Source of the DNA: Anaerosolibacter sp.
Lineage (GTDB): Bacteria; Bacillota; Clostridia; Peptostreptococcales; Thermotaleaceae
Reading direction: 5' to 3'
DNA length: 64,000 nucleotides
Assembly (NCBI RefSeq): GCF_029240175.1
Contig: NZ_JARBTM010000007.1
Coordinates: forward strand, 1-64,000
Shown: positions 1 to 9,787 of the stretch, one piece after another
Numbering within the stretch: the first letter of the stretch is position 1
How the letters are laid out: each line of letters opens with the position of its first letter
Program-made: the position numbers and the translations under genes
Notes under the pieces: generated by a model
The model's database searches: none
Seen by the model: only the letters and a program-made list of their open reading frames with translations
What the model was told of the DNA's origin: nothing

Positions 1-411
1 GCCACCCTCTTTTTTCGTAGTCTTTAAAGCAACTTCTAGATTTCTTACATCATTTAGGGCATCAAAGATTCGAATGATGTCAATGCCGTTGGCGATGGCC
101 CTTTTTACAAACTCAGAAACCACATCATCGGCATAGTGCTTGTATCCAAGGAGATTTTGGCCCCTTAGCAGCATTTGAAGCTTTGTATTTTTTACGGTTT
201 TTCGGATCAATCGTAATCTTTCCCATGGATCTTCGCTTAAAAACCTTAAGGATGAATCAAAGGTAGCTCCGCCCCACATTTCAAGGGAATGATAACCCAC
301 TTTGTCAAGGGTCTCCAAAATCGGTGTCATCTCTTGTGTTTTCATTCTCGTAGCAACCAAAGATTGATGGGCATCTCTAAGAACTGTCTCAGTAATTCTT
401 ATTTTTGTCAT
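1..411 (-). CDS. Pyruvate/oxaloacetate carboxyltransferase (oxaloacetate decarboxylase alpha / pyruvate carboxylase subunit B), N-terminal part, truncated by window edge
   Basis: Reverse-strand translation from ATG at 411: [66 protein letters not shown]..., the typical HMGL-like carboxyltransferase N-terminus. Confidence 0.9.
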   Translation of the reverse strand, partial: MTKIRITETVLRDAHQSLVATRMKTQEMTPILETLDKVGYHSLEMWGGATFDSSLRFLSEDPWERLRLIRKTVKNTKLQMLLRGQNLLGYKHYADDVVSEFVKRAIANGIDIIRIFDALNDVRNLEVALKTTKKEGG

Positions 412-533
412 TGTACTCCTCCTTGTAATTTATAAATTTGAGTATGCAAATAAAGCACTTATTATGGGCAACATATAACAAAATTTTTATAGTCACTGCA
501 AACCTTTTCCTGGTTCTGAAATATAGATTTAGC

Positions 534-1109
534 TTAACGCTTTTCTATGGCTATCAAAACTGGCGGACAATTTTTCTGATTTATAAAATCAAGTTTTAAG
601 ACGCTAAACTCACGCTGATTAAGTCCTTCGACAAAACGAAGAACTGCATCCTTTTCAGCTAGCCCTCCCTCATGTCCATAATATATGGAGATGGTTATAA
701 TACCGTTCGGCAAAAGGAGCAGCAGTGCCTTTTCAATGGCCTGAATGGTGGTTTGGGGATTTGTAATAATCTGGTGATCTCCCTTCGGTAAAAATCCAAG
801 ATTAAACATTGCAGCAGCTATGTTTTCATGGACATATAAATCCATGTCTTCGTGACCTCCATGTATAAGTTCAACTGAATCGTGAAGGCCATGAACCATA
901 AGCAATGCTTTTGTATTATTGATTGCTGTAGTTTGGATGTCAAAAGCGAATACTTTTCCACTTGATCCAACCAATTTTCGAAGGAATAATGTATCATTGC
1001 CGTTTCCCATAGTTGCATCTATGACACAATCACCAGCCTTTACGACTTGGGAAACTATATGCTTGGAAAGATTTGTAGCATTCGTTAGAAATTTTGATCC
1101 CATCAACAT
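534..1109 (-). CDS. Class I SAM-dependent methyltransferase (YtqB-like rRNA methylase family)
   Basis: VIDATMGNGNDTLFL SAM motif; ITNPQTTIQAIEKAL..PNGIITISIYYGHEGG typical of YtqB family. Confidence 0.85.
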   Translation of the reverse strand: MLMGSKFLTNATNLSKHIVSQVVKAGDCVIDATMGNGNDTLFLRKLVGSSGKVFAFDIQTTAINNTKALLMVHGLHDSVELIHGGHEDMDLYVHENIAAAMFNLGFLPKGDHQIITNPQTTIQAIEKALLLLLPNGIITISIYYGHEGGLAEKDAVLRFVEGLNQREFSVLKLDFINQKNCPPVLIAIEKR

Positions 1110-1121
1110 ACCTCACTTAAA

Positions 1122-1586
1122 TTACTTATTTGATCTACATGCTTTTAAAAAGAAATCAGGCAGTTTTGCAGCAAAAAGTTTATGATAAGCATTAAGGTTG
1201 TTATTAATAACTTGGCTGATATTCACGTCACTTTTTTGATCTTCATCTAATTCTTGAAAGCCTACCTTTGCGAAGAATTCTGTGCAATGCTGGGTATCAA
1301 CCAGCATTAATTCAATACCTCTTTTATCGGCCAAATTTAAGAGCGCTTTCACAATCCCATCTCCAAGGTATTCACGCTGATGTTCTTTATGTACAATAAC
1401 AAAACGGAGTACGGCAATAGAGCCGAATGACGCATAGCCTGCAGCAGCCAGTGGAATATTACCTTCATAGGCAACCATAGTGTTTTCCAAGATATCTTGC
1501 AACTCAATGCCATGCAAAGGGGAACAATCCCCTAGATTTTCAATATGAAGTATATCTTCTTTCATTGCATTTTTTATGGTAAGCAA
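1122..1586 (-). CDS. GNAT-family N-acetyltransferase-like protein
   Basis: Acetyltransferase-like fold pattern (VHKEHQREYLGDGIVKALLNLADKRG...FFAKVGFQEL). Confidence 0.7.
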   Translation of the reverse strand: MLTIKNAMKEDILHIENLGDCSPLHGIELQDILENTMVAYEGNIPLAAAGYASFGSIAVLRFVIVHKEHQREYLGDGIVKALLNLADKRGIELMLVDTQHCTEFFAKVGFQELDEDQKSDVNISQVINNNLNAYHKLFAAKLPDFFLKACRSNK

Positions 1587-1706
1587 ATATTTTCGCTCCT
1601 TTACATTTTATAATTATTATACCCATTTTTTTTCGGTGAAAGCATTTGTTCATGAACCTATCAAGAACGCAAAGCGCGCTTTAATATATTGGCACTTATG
1701 AGACAT

Positions 1707-1738
1707 GAAAAAGTCTATCAAATTTGATAGACTTTTTC
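1707..1738. terminator. Bidirectional intrinsic terminator, perfect 32-bp palindrome GAAAAAGTCTATCAAA/TTTGATAGACTTTTTC
   Basis: Perfect inverted repeat ending in T run just 3' of the rluB-like gene. Confidence 0.8.
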
Positions 1739-1745
1739 AAATATT

Positions 1746-2474
1746 TTAAAGTAATTTCAAATAAGCAACCTCTTCCGGTGATAAATGTCTCCATTTCCCT
1801 TTAGGAAGCTGAGCTATATCTAGATTGCCCATGGCAATCCTTTTGAGTGTTATAACTGGATGATTTAATACATCGAACATTTTTCTTATCTGCCTATTTT
1901 TCCCCTCACGAATAATTACTTTTATCGTTGAAAAAGAACGATCTACTTTTAATACTTCGAGCTCAGCTGGCGCTGTAGTATACCCGCCTATATCAATACC
2001 GCATTTGAAACGATTCTGCTCCTTTTCATTCAGCTGACCTTTGACAGTTGTAATATATGTCTTAGAAATTTCGTGCTTCGGATGGGTTAATTGATATGTT
2101 AGGTCGCCATCATTTGTCATGAGCAGTAATCCGGAGGTATCATAATCTAGACGACCAACGGGATAAATTCTTTCTTGAATATCCTGAATGAGATCAATAA
2201 CGGTTGGACGATTAAACTGGTCAGTTACCGTTGTCACATATCCTTCAGGCTTATGCAGCATAATGTAAATTTTTTTATCTTCAACGCGAATCGGTTTATT
2301 GTCGACAGTTACATGATCTACGTCTGGATTGATATTGACACCCATCTCTGAGATAGTAACATCATTCACTTTTACACGACCAGCCTGAATAAGTTCTTCT
2401 GCCTTTCGTCTTGAAGCTACACCGGATAAGGCAATATATTTTTGCAATCTCAATCCAAACAACTCCTTTTTCAT
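1746..2474 (-). CDS. rluB: rRNA pseudouridine synthase (RluB/RsuA family)
   Basis: S4 domain start (LRLQKYIALSGVASRRKAEELIQAGRVKVN) and PVGRLDYDTSGLLLMTNDG catalytic motif. Confidence 0.92.
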   Translation of the reverse strand: MKKELFGLRLQKYIALSGVASRRKAEELIQAGRVKVNDVTISEMGVNINPDVDHVTVDNKPIRVEDKKIYIMLHKPEGYVTTVTDQFNRPTVIDLIQDIQERIYPVGRLDYDTSGLLLMTNDGDLTYQLTHPKHEISKTYITTVKGQLNEKEQNRFKCGIDIGGYTTAPAELEVLKVDRSFSTIKVIIREGKNRQIRKMFDVLNHPVITLKRIAMGNLDIAQLPKGKWRHLSPEEVAYLKLL

Positions 2475-2495
2475 TTGCTAGCTATATTATATATT

Positions 2496-3794
2496 TTATA
2501 CTAACTTTTCATGAAATATATTTAGTAAATTCATTCTTTCGATTTTCGCCTTTAATTTTGTTTGGTCTGTAATATAAAGATCCAAATCTTTCATCCGTTG
2601 AAAATAGTCTGCACCTGCAAACGTATATCGTGTTTTTAATCCTTCTTCAGTTTGAATCCGCTCATTGGCGAAGGCTATAAGATCCCCACAAGCTAAGTTC
2701 ACTGGTAATTCAAGGAGCTGCATGCCCTTCACTAAGCGGACACTATTATGACCTGCAAGGCTGCCTGTAACAATGGCTTCTGTATGACCCACAAAAAGTC
2801 CGGATTTTTCCCCAGCACACAGCATATTGTCAAGGCCTAAGACTTTCATACTGTTACTCCTAGGAGCTATGGATAGATATCTGACAGAATTCCCAACTCC
2901 GCCAGCATAGGGATCTTCATATCTAGCATTTTCTAATCCTGGTATACTGCGCAGCTTATCTAGGGGATAGAACGGAGCCATAAGCTTTGCATGGCCTGTA
3001 TCAAGAAGAATAATATTTTCAGCATACTCTTTTAGTGCATATTGCTGGCACACTTTCATCTCCAATTTTTTTAGATTTATGTCTTCACTTGGAACGGGTA
3101 GTACAACAACACCTTTTTCATTGAGTTCATGGACAAGGGATGGACTTAGGGAGTCCTTATTTAACTTGCATGATCCGCTAAATGCGCCATAAGACCCATC
3201 ACTCCTTTTGCCTAAGATATCCTCTACACCAGCTTTTTGACATAAGCTTACCCTAGGGCCAAAGGATGGACATCTTAAAATGCACATGGCACAGCCATTG
3301 CCATATTTCAAGCAATTACCCATGGGACCCGTAGATCCCGTGGTTTCAATAAATACATCTCCTTCTATAATTTCCCCATTGTATAAAGTGATCCCTTCTA
3401 TCTTATCATTATTCTTTTTAACGTCTACCGCCCTTGATCTTAATCGGAGCTCAATGCCCATTTCTTGTAATAATTCCCGAACCATGGGCTCTACTTTACA
3501 TACGTCATACAGACTCGCATGGGTATGGCCTGGAAAATCTATGCCTGCATGCCGTGATGCACGATCTGTTACCGCGAATAATTCTCCTCCTCCCAGCAGG
3601 GCACATTCTTCTGCAGCGGTAAATCGTCCATTATTGCGCATGATTCCCCCTACATTACCAAGGCCAAGAAGAATATCCATTCTTTCGATAATCGTAACGT
3701 GTGCTCCAGCTTTTTTGGCAGTAATAGCTGCTGCAACTCCTGCCCAACCACCACCTATTACTACAACATCAGCCATTGCAATTTCCCCCTTCAA
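2496..3794 (-). CDS. FAD-dependent oxidoreductase
   Basis: N-terminal ADVVVIGGGWAGVAAAITAKKAGAHVTIIE dinucleotide-binding motif; C-rich CAMCILRCPSFGPR segment. Confidence 0.85.
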   Translation of the reverse strand: MKGEIAMADVVVIGGGWAGVAAAITAKKAGAHVTIIERMDILLGLGNVGGIMRNNGRFTAAEECALLGGGELFAVTDRASRHAGIDFPGHTHASLYDVCKVEPMVRELLQEMGIELRLRSRAVDVKKNNDKIEGITLYNGEIIEGDVFIETTGSTGPMGNCLKYGNGCAMCILRCPSFGPRVSLCQKAGVEDILGKRSDGSYGAFSGSCKLNKDSLSPSLVHELNEKGVVVLPVPSEDINLKKLEMKVCQQYALKEYAENIILLDTGHAKLMAPFYPLDKLRSIPGLENARYEDPYAGGVGNSVRYLSIAPRSNSMKVLGLDNMLCAGEKSGLFVGHTEAIVTGSLAGHNSVRLVKGMQLLELPVNLACGDLIAFANERIQTEEGLKTRYTFAGADYFQRMKDLDLYITDQTKLKAKIERMNLLNIFHEKLV

Positions 3795-4767
3795 TCATCT
3801 CTTCAATATCTATTTGAGATTTACACATTTTTACTCTTTGACCGTTTAGGGTGCGTGCCGTACAGGATCCACATACACCCTCACCACAGCATAGTTCATG
3901 ATTATTAATGGCTACCATTTTAACAGGTCGGCCTAAACGGCTCAACCGGTCTTTAATAACCTCATGTAAAAAGTCAGAACCACCGCTGTATACCAAACTA
4001 TAGGTTCCTTCAGCTAGAATTTGATTCAGTTTTTCAAGGCCGCCTGTAGAACGAAGGTTTAAGTAATGTCGATCTATTTCTAATGCAGCGATAGATTCAT
4101 TGATAAACGCTGAGCCTGTTCTTCCTTGATCAATAATAAAAGTAACCTTATTTTTATTATGAAGCAAATATTGGATAGCAAGGATTGCAGGAGCTAAAGC
4201 GATACCTCTGCCAATAACCAGTACATTCTGATTTGTTACATTTTTCAAATCTTTATATCCGATAAGACCATTCCAATAAGGACCTTTTAACAGAATCTTA
4301 TCATCACACGCCAGAAGTGATTTTGTTTTTACCCCTAAGATATGAATAGCAATGGCTATTTCACCTTTTTCAGCATCGGCGGCCATGATTGACATAGGAA
4401 CATCAAAAATCATTGGTTTTTCAGGATGCCTTAAAAACACATAAGATCCCGGCTGTTTTAACTGTCTTGCTAAGGTTTTTGACACCCCAATCCTTAATAC
4501 AAGAACATCATCGCCAATTTGTTTTCTTTCGATAATTTCTGACTCAATGGCTTCACGGGGCGTCTTTTTTTTCATTCCGCACCAAGCGTACTCTTGATAG
4601 ATGCATACACCTGACCAATTGCAATCACAAAAACTATTGCCTTGCAGTTGAGAACAGGTAATACATTCATCACTTTCGGCCAGATAACATGGGCAGTATT
4701 CACTGCCAGCATCTATACAAGTTACGATTTTATTTTTTGACAAACTGCACCCCTCCTTATTAAGCAT
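3769..4767 (-). CDS. Ferredoxin-NADP/dihydroorotate dehydrogenase electron-transfer-subunit-like FAD/[2Fe-2S] protein with Cys-rich N-terminus
   Basis: C-terminal CCGEGVCGSCTARTLNG..VKMCKSQ Fe-S motif; N-terminal CIDAGSEYCPCYLAESDECITCSQLQGNSFCDCNWSGVC; overlaps the oxidoreductase gene. Confidence 0.8.
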   Translation of the reverse strand: MLNKEGCSLSKNKIVTCIDAGSEYCPCYLAESDECITCSQLQGNSFCDCNWSGVCIYQEYAWCGMKKKTPREAIESEIIERKQIGDDVLVLRIGVSKTLARQLKQPGSYVFLRHPEKPMIFDVPMSIMAADAEKGEIAIAIHILGVKTKSLLACDDKILLKGPYWNGLIGYKDLKNVTNQNVLVIGRGIALAPAILAIQYLLHNKNKVTFIIDQGRTGSAFINESIAALEIDRHYLNLRSTGGLEKLNQILAEGTYSLVYSGGSDFLHEVIKDRLSRLGRPVKMVAINNHELCCGEGVCGSCTARTLNGQRVKMCKSQIDIEEMIEGGNCNG

Positions 4768-4842
4768 AAAACCCTATAATAATAGGGTATTTCTGAATAG
4801 GGAAAAGTGTGACATATCTAACTGTATAACATGAATAAGAAA

Positions 4843-4876
4843 AAAGAATAACTATACTTGATTATAGTTATTCTTT
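4843..4876. terminator. Intrinsic terminator hairpin AAAGAATAACTATA..TATAGTTATTCTTT
   Basis: 14-bp inverted repeat directly 3' of the D,D-carboxypeptidase gene. Confidence 0.75.
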
Positions 4877-4882
4877 CGTAAA

Positions 4883-5992
4883 TTAATTACCTTGAATGAA
4901 GTCAACAATTTTGTCTTTAAAATCTTTTCTTTCAATGTCTTCACGGGTATATAAATCCGTCGTATATATTAGCTTACCATCAAGAAAGACTTTTAATTTA
5001 CCAATTTTCGTGTTTCTAGTAACTGGAGCTTCTATAACTTCATCAACTTCTATAACTGAAGCCACTTTATCTTTTTCTTCTTCCGTAACGGGAATAATAA
5101 CATTTTCTTTTGCGATAACAGCGGTTTCAGATTTTTTTCCGTCTTTAACAGAAATAAATTTTAAATATGCATCTTGTTTAACAATATCATAGGGTTTGTA
5201 TTGATCAAATGCATAATCAAGAAGGTGATAACTATCTTGAAACCAGTTTGGTGCATTTAAAACTACTGTAACAAGCTGCATACCGTTCCTTGTAGCAGAT
5301 GTCACTAGACATCTTCCGGATTTTTTTGTGAATCCTGTTTTAACACCATCGCCACCCTCATATTGCGTCAGGGTTTTATTCTTATTGTAGAAATACTTAA
5401 AACCTTCTCTATCTGCAGTCCATAACTTCGTAGAAACAATTTTCTTAAATTCTTTATTTAGTAGAGCTTTCCTACTAATCAATGCCAAGTCATAAGCTGT
5501 CGTATAATGCTGATCATCATGAAGTCCATGGGGATTCACAAAATTTGTATTATTGGCACCTAGTTCCTTCGAACGGCGATTCATTAGTTTACTGAACTCA
5601 TCTACAGATCCTGCAACATGATTGGCAATAGCAACTGCTGAGTCGTTGCCGGAGCGAAGCATAAGACCGTACACAAGATCTTCCATATTTATGTTTTCGT
5701 CATATTGCAAATATATGGATGACCCCTCAACACCCACCGCCTGTCGCGGAACTTTGACTATTGTTTCAGGCGAAGAATTTTCAAGGGCCAATAAAGCTGT
5801 CATAATTTTTGTGGTGCTCGCCATTGGTTTTTTTGCATGAATGTTTTTAGCGTACAGGATTCTGCCTGTTTGAACATCCATAACAACGGCACTAGATGCA
5901 GAAATACTTGGCCCTTCCCCATATACTGAAAAAAATGAGATTTGAAAGCATATGAACGTGATTAATAGAATTGATAGAAAGGATTTCTTCAT
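4883..5992 (-). CDS. D-alanyl-D-alanine carboxypeptidase (penicillin-binding protein 5 family)
   Basis: Signal peptide; SxxK motif ASTTKIMTALLAL; SGN; KTGFTKKSGRC. Confidence 0.92.
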   Translation of the reverse strand: MKKSFLSILLITFICFQISFFSVYGEGPSISASSAVVMDVQTGRILYAKNIHAKKPMASTTKIMTALLALENSSPETIVKVPRQAVGVEGSSIYLQYDENINMEDLVYGLMLRSGNDSAVAIANHVAGSVDEFSKLMNRRSKELGANNTNFVNPHGLHDDQHYTTAYDLALISRKALLNKEFKKIVSTKLWTADREGFKYFYNKNKTLTQYEGGDGVKTGFTKKSGRCLVTSATRNGMQLVTVVLNAPNWFQDSYHLLDYAFDQYKPYDIVKQDAYLKFISVKDGKKSETAVIAKENVIIPVTEEEKDKVASVIEVDEVIEAPVTRNTKIGKLKVFLDGKLIYTTDLYTREDIERKDFKDKIVDFIQGN

Positions 5993-6083
5993 TTTATCAC
6001 TCCATTTATTAAAGTCATTCCTGTATAGTATTTTCTAAATAAAAGAAATTCATACGAAGGAACAAAAATAATGGAGTATCTAT

Positions 6084-6518
6084 TTACTCAGTTATAATCT
6101 CACACCCAAATTCTTTTGCTAACTTCTCGGCTTCTTTTAAATCTTCTTCACTCCATATGGACCAACCGCCCTTTAAAATGTCATTTACAAAGATTTCTAC
6201 TTTGTCCTTTTTTATAATCATGTATTTTTCATTTCTTTTCTTCATTTGCTGAATTTGGCTATGTATAGCTTTTTCAATATCCACATCCATAACCTTTAAA
6301 GCAATAAAGAGGCAAGATAGAGCATCTTCAAGTTCGCGACGAGCTTTGTCATTATCCCCTTTCATTAGAGCTTTCATAGACTCAGCTACTTCTTCATTTA
6401 AGTGACTTATGGTTTTTTTGGGATCATCTGTTATGTATTTTCTATTGTTCCATATAAGCTCTACGGCATCCTTAATATCCAAGGTGTGTACCTCCTTTAG
6501 AATATTCCTATAAAACAT
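6084..6518 (-). CDS. MazG-like nucleotide pyrophosphohydrolase-fold protein
   Basis: ISHLNEEVAESMKALMKGD...ELEDALSCLFIALK, an EExxE..ExxD MazG-like arrangement. Confidence 0.6.
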   Translation of the reverse strand: MFYRNILKEVHTLDIKDAVELIWNNRKYITDDPKKTISHLNEEVAESMKALMKGDNDKARRELEDALSCLFIALKVMDVDIEKAIHSQIQQMKKRNEKYMIIKKDKVEIFVNDILKGGWSIWSEEDLKEAEKLAKEFGCEIITE

Positions 6519-6616
6519 ATTATATCTATATTGTATACTTCCTTCTTCATTCTTTCAATCTACCATTCTACTATTTAAACGAAACAATATAAAATAAAGA
6601 GCGATGATAATCGCTC

Positions 6617-7078
6617 TTATTCAATAATGATTTCCTTTTCAACTTCTATTTTTTTAGATTTGTTTTCACTTCTTCTTTCACTCATAGCTTGGAGCTTGTC
6701 TAATAGCTTTGGTGTGAAATTAATGATACTATCTACCATTGTAGCATTCTGATCTACTGGTAAAAGTTTCATATGCCCATTTCCTACGACCATAAAAGCT
6801 ACTGGTTGTACTGATACTCCAGCACCTGTTCCTCCGGCGAAAGGAAGCTTATCTAATTTATCACCTGCTTCATCGCCTTTACCATTTGTTGTGGCTGTGT
6901 ATTCTCCACCGCCTGAGGCAAAACCGAAAGAAACTCTAGATATGGGTATTATCACTGTACCATCTGGTGTTTCCACAGGATCTCCTACTATTGTATTTAC
7001 ATCTACCATATCTTTTAAGCTTTCCATTGTAGTTCGCATTAGGGCTTCAATTGGATGATTTGACATTTTGTTTATCAC
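6617..7078 (-). CDS. ytfJ: GerW family sporulation protein (YtfJ)
   Basis: MMESLKDMVDVNTIVGDPVETPDGTVIIPISRVSFGFASGGGEY...AGGTGAGVSVQPVAFMVV, the GerW/YtfJ signature. Confidence 0.93.
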   Translation of the reverse strand: MINKMSNHPIEALMRTTMESLKDMVDVNTIVGDPVETPDGTVIIPISRVSFGFASGGGEYTATTNGKGDEAGDKLDKLPFAGGTGAGVSVQPVAFMVVGNGHMKLLPVDQNATMVDSIINFTPKLLDKLQAMSERRSENKSKKIEVEKEIIIE

Positions 7079-7838
7079 CTCGTTTTAAATATAGATATGC
7101 AGTTTTTGCTGTTGCAATTATAGCATAGCCTATTTTTAGTTTAATTATACAGTGAAGATATGTCTTGAACAGTTCCTTATCAAAATAAGGAACGATTTTA
7201 AAAGAAATATGTTCAGCGTATGTATGATGCTTCATAATTGTAAAAAGATTACCTTTGATTCCCCAAAATACACCTGAAAGAATCCCTGTGACCGCAGCAT
7301 CTCCAGTTCCAAATTCTGTCTCCCATTCTAGATTACATATACATACTTTTTTTCGAATATAATTAAGCACATCGTAATATTGATGATAAAGCTTTGCAGT
7401 TTTGTCTTGTATTTCTTGTATTTGAGATAAGCTGAAGAGTTGTTCTTTTTCTTGCATGAGTTTCTTTGACTTTTCTGACTCAATTTCCCCATCAACTTCC
7501 AAAGAGAATTTTCCATCCTTTTTCTCTACAAGATCTAATAAGGGTAGCTCCAACTTGTAATGAATAAGCCCAAAAAGCGCCTTAACATGAAAGACAATTT
7601 CATCGTTTGTTTTATCTTTTAAAATTTGTAATTCTACCATAACAGAAGTAAACATGATAATTATAAAAAAAACAACAAGAATTGCAAATATCCATAAAAA
7701 GATATACAAAAATTTCACCTCACTCACTCTCTTACAGTGTATATTTTTTCCAATAACAAAGAAAAATAAACCCCATATCATTAAACACCTACAGATTTCC
7801 ATTGGATTCGGTTTAAAGTTTGAAAAAAACATTGACAT
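7047..7838 (-). CDS. DUF2953 domain-containing membrane protein; true start probably the downstream GTG near 7718
   Basis: FTSVMVELQILKDKTNDEIVFHVKALFGLIHYKLELP pattern; adjacent upstream of ytfJ as in other spore formers; GAGGTG ribosome-binding site before internal GTG. Confidence 0.7.
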   Translation of the reverse strand: MSMFFSNFKPNPMEICRCLMIWGLFFFVIGKNIHCKRVSEVKFLYIFLWIFAILVVFFIIIMFTSVMVELQILKDKTNDEIVFHVKALFGLIHYKLELPLLDLVEKKDGKFSLEVDGEIESEKSKKLMQEKEQLFSLSQIQEIQDKTAKLYHQYYDVLNYIRKKVCICNLEWETEFGTGDAAVTGILSGVFWGIKGNLFTIMKHHTYAEHISFKIVPYFDKELFKTYLHCIIKLKIGYAIIATAKTAYLYLKRGDKQNVKSSN

Positions 7839-7859
7839 TTTAATTATTTAGTTTATATT
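7832..7859 (+). promoter_or_regulatory. SigA-type promoter TTGACA-N16-TATATT for speE-speB
   Basis: TTGACA at 7832-7837, TATATT at 7854-7859, about 200 nt upstream of speE. Confidence 0.55.
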
Positions 7860-7992
7860 TAATATGTGTAAAGTGAAAGATTAAAAGATCAAAAAATGGT
7901 TATATTTAATACAAGAGAGATAAATACTTTGATGAAATATTTATAACCAAAATAAAGCTTCTTGGATTTCACTAGATCAACAATTAAATATA

Positions 7993-8022
7993 AAGGTGGG
8001 AGCAGGATTCCCATCTTTATTT
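7993..8022 (+). promoter_or_regulatory. Terminator-like hairpin in the speE leader (AAAGGTGGGAgcaggatTCCCATCTTTATTTATG)
   Basis: 10-bp stem with one G-T wobble followed by a T-rich tract, upstream of the speE ribosome-binding site. Confidence 0.5.
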
Positions 8023-8058
8023 ATGTAAAACATATAAATTGCTAAGGAGGAATGTAAT

Positions 8059-8913
8059 ATGGAATTTTGGTATACTGAAGAACATACGGATGATGTTAGA
8101 TTTTCTTTGAGGGTAAAAGAGCACTTGTTTTCTGGAGAAAGTGAATTTCAAAAGCTTGATATTTTAGATACCCATGAATATGGAAAACTAATGACCCTGG
8201 ATGGGCTCGTAATGGTTACAGAAAAAGATGAGTTTGTTTATCATGATATGATTGTACATATTTCCATGGCAGTAAATCCAAACGTAGAAAATGTTCTAGT
8301 AATTGGCGGCGGCGATGGTGGCACAGTTCGAGAACTAATGAAATATCCAAGCATTAAACATGTAGATATGGTTGAAATTGATAAACTGGTTGTAGATGCT
8401 TCTAGAAAATACTTCCCAGCAGTGTCATGTGAAGTCGATAATCCTAGAGTTACAGTTCTTTATGAGGATGGTATTAAATTTATTCAAGGTAAAGAGCGTG
8501 TATATGACTTAATACTCATTGATTCTACTGATCCAATAGGACCTGGTGAAGGCTTATTTACTACTGACTTTTACAACAATTGCTATAAAGCACTAACGGA
8601 AGATGGTATCTTAATCAATCAAAATGAAACGCCAGTATATGAAAAGTTTTTTGAAGTAGGTATCAGCTCTAACAAAAAGCTTAAGAAAATGTTTCCGATA
8701 GTTCATGTATATCAAGCCAACATTCCAACCTATCCAGGGGGGTACTGGTTATTTAACTTTGCTTCTAAAAAATTCCATCCAACGCAAGATTTAAAAGAGT
8801 CTGACTGGAATCAACTTGGAATTAAAACAAAGTATTACAATACAGACCTTCACAAAGGATGCTTTGCCCTTCCGAATTATGTAAAGGAGAAGATTGAGAA
8901 TGGAGCTCTTTAA
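8059..8913 (+). CDS. speE: Spermidine synthase
   Basis: VLVIGGGDGGTVRELMKYPSIKHVDMVEID and DLILIDSTDPIGPGEGLFT motifs; AAGGAGG upstream. Confidence 0.96.
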   Translation: MEFWYTEEHTDDVRFSLRVKEHLFSGESEFQKLDILDTHEYGKLMTLDGLVMVTEKDEFVYHDMIVHISMAVNPNVENVLVIGGGDGGTVRELMKYPSIKHVDMVEIDKLVVDASRKYFPAVSCEVDNPRVTVLYEDGIKFIQGKERVYDLILIDSTDPIGPGEGLFTTDFYNNCYKALTEDGILINQNETPVYEKFFEVGISSNKKLKKMFPIVHVYQANIPTYPGGYWLFNFASKKFHPTQDLKESDWNQLGIKTKYYNTDLHKGCFALPNYVKEKIENGAL

Positions 8914-9751
8914 TAGATATTGTTTTATAGGATGCGAGAAGTCCTTTGAAGAAAGTGAAGTGGTAATCTTCGGTGCTCCCTTCGATGGTACATGCTCCTA
9001 TAGACCAGGTTCAAGATTTGCACCGAATAAAATAAGAATTGATTCCTATGGACTAGAAACCTATAGCCCTTATCTAGATCGTGATTTAGAAGATCATAAT
9101 GTTCACGATGCTGGAGATATTGATCTTATTTTCGGAAATAAGTATGCGGTGTTAGATTCTATCCAAGAATATGCTCAGTATTTAGTAAATAATAATAAAA
9201 AGCCATTAATGATTGGTGGAGAGCATCTTGTTACCCTTCCTGTGGTTAAGGCTATGTATGAAAAGCACAAGGATTTAGTAATACTTCATTTCGATGCCCA
9301 TACAGACCTCCGTGGTGATTACATGGGTGAGGAATTATCCCATGCTACCGTTATCAAGCAAATATGGAACTTCCTTGGAGATAACAGAATTTACCAATTC
9401 GGTATTCGTTCTGGTCTAAAGGATGAATTCTACTGGGCTGAAAAAGAAGGACATACTTTTATTAATAAGTTCGGTTATGATAAACTGGCTGAAGTTGTGG
9501 AAAAAGTAAAGGACAAGCCTGTGTATGTTACTATTGATTTAGATATATTAGATCCTTCAATATTCCCTGGAACAGGTACGCCAGAACCAGGTGGTATTTC
9601 ATTTCAGGATATGTTAAATATTTTAAAAACATTAGATGGACTCAATATTGTAGGCGCTGATGTTGTTGAACTTGCGCCAGACTATGATCCTACTGGGGTT
9701 TCAACAGCTGTAGCATCAAAGATCATGAGAGAATTAATGTTGATTCTATAG
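8894..9751 (+). CDS. speB: Agmatinase (ureohydrolase family)
   Basis: GGEHLVTLP, HFDAHTDLR, SHATV, TIDLDILDPS..PGTGTPEPGG metal-binding motifs. Confidence 0.95.
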   Translation: MRMELFNRYCFIGCEKSFEESEVVIFGAPFDGTCSYRPGSRFAPNKIRIDSYGLETYSPYLDRDLEDHNVHDAGDIDLIFGNKYAVLDSIQEYAQYLVNNNKKPLMIGGEHLVTLPVVKAMYEKHKDLVILHFDAHTDLRGDYMGEELSHATVIKQIWNFLGDNRIYQFGIRSGLKDEFYWAEKEGHTFINKFGYDKLAEVVEKVKDKPVYVTIDLDILDPSIFPGTGTPEPGGISFQDMLNILKTLDGLNIVGADVVELAPDYDPTGVSTAVASKIMRELMLIL

Positions 9752-9755
9752 CAAA

Positions 9756-9787
9756 AAAACCGATGAATGTCATCATTCATCGGTTTT
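9756..9787. terminator. Bidirectional intrinsic terminator between speB and scpB
   Basis: AAAACCGATGAATG-TCAT-CATTCATCGGTTTT 14-bp stem. Confidence 0.85.
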
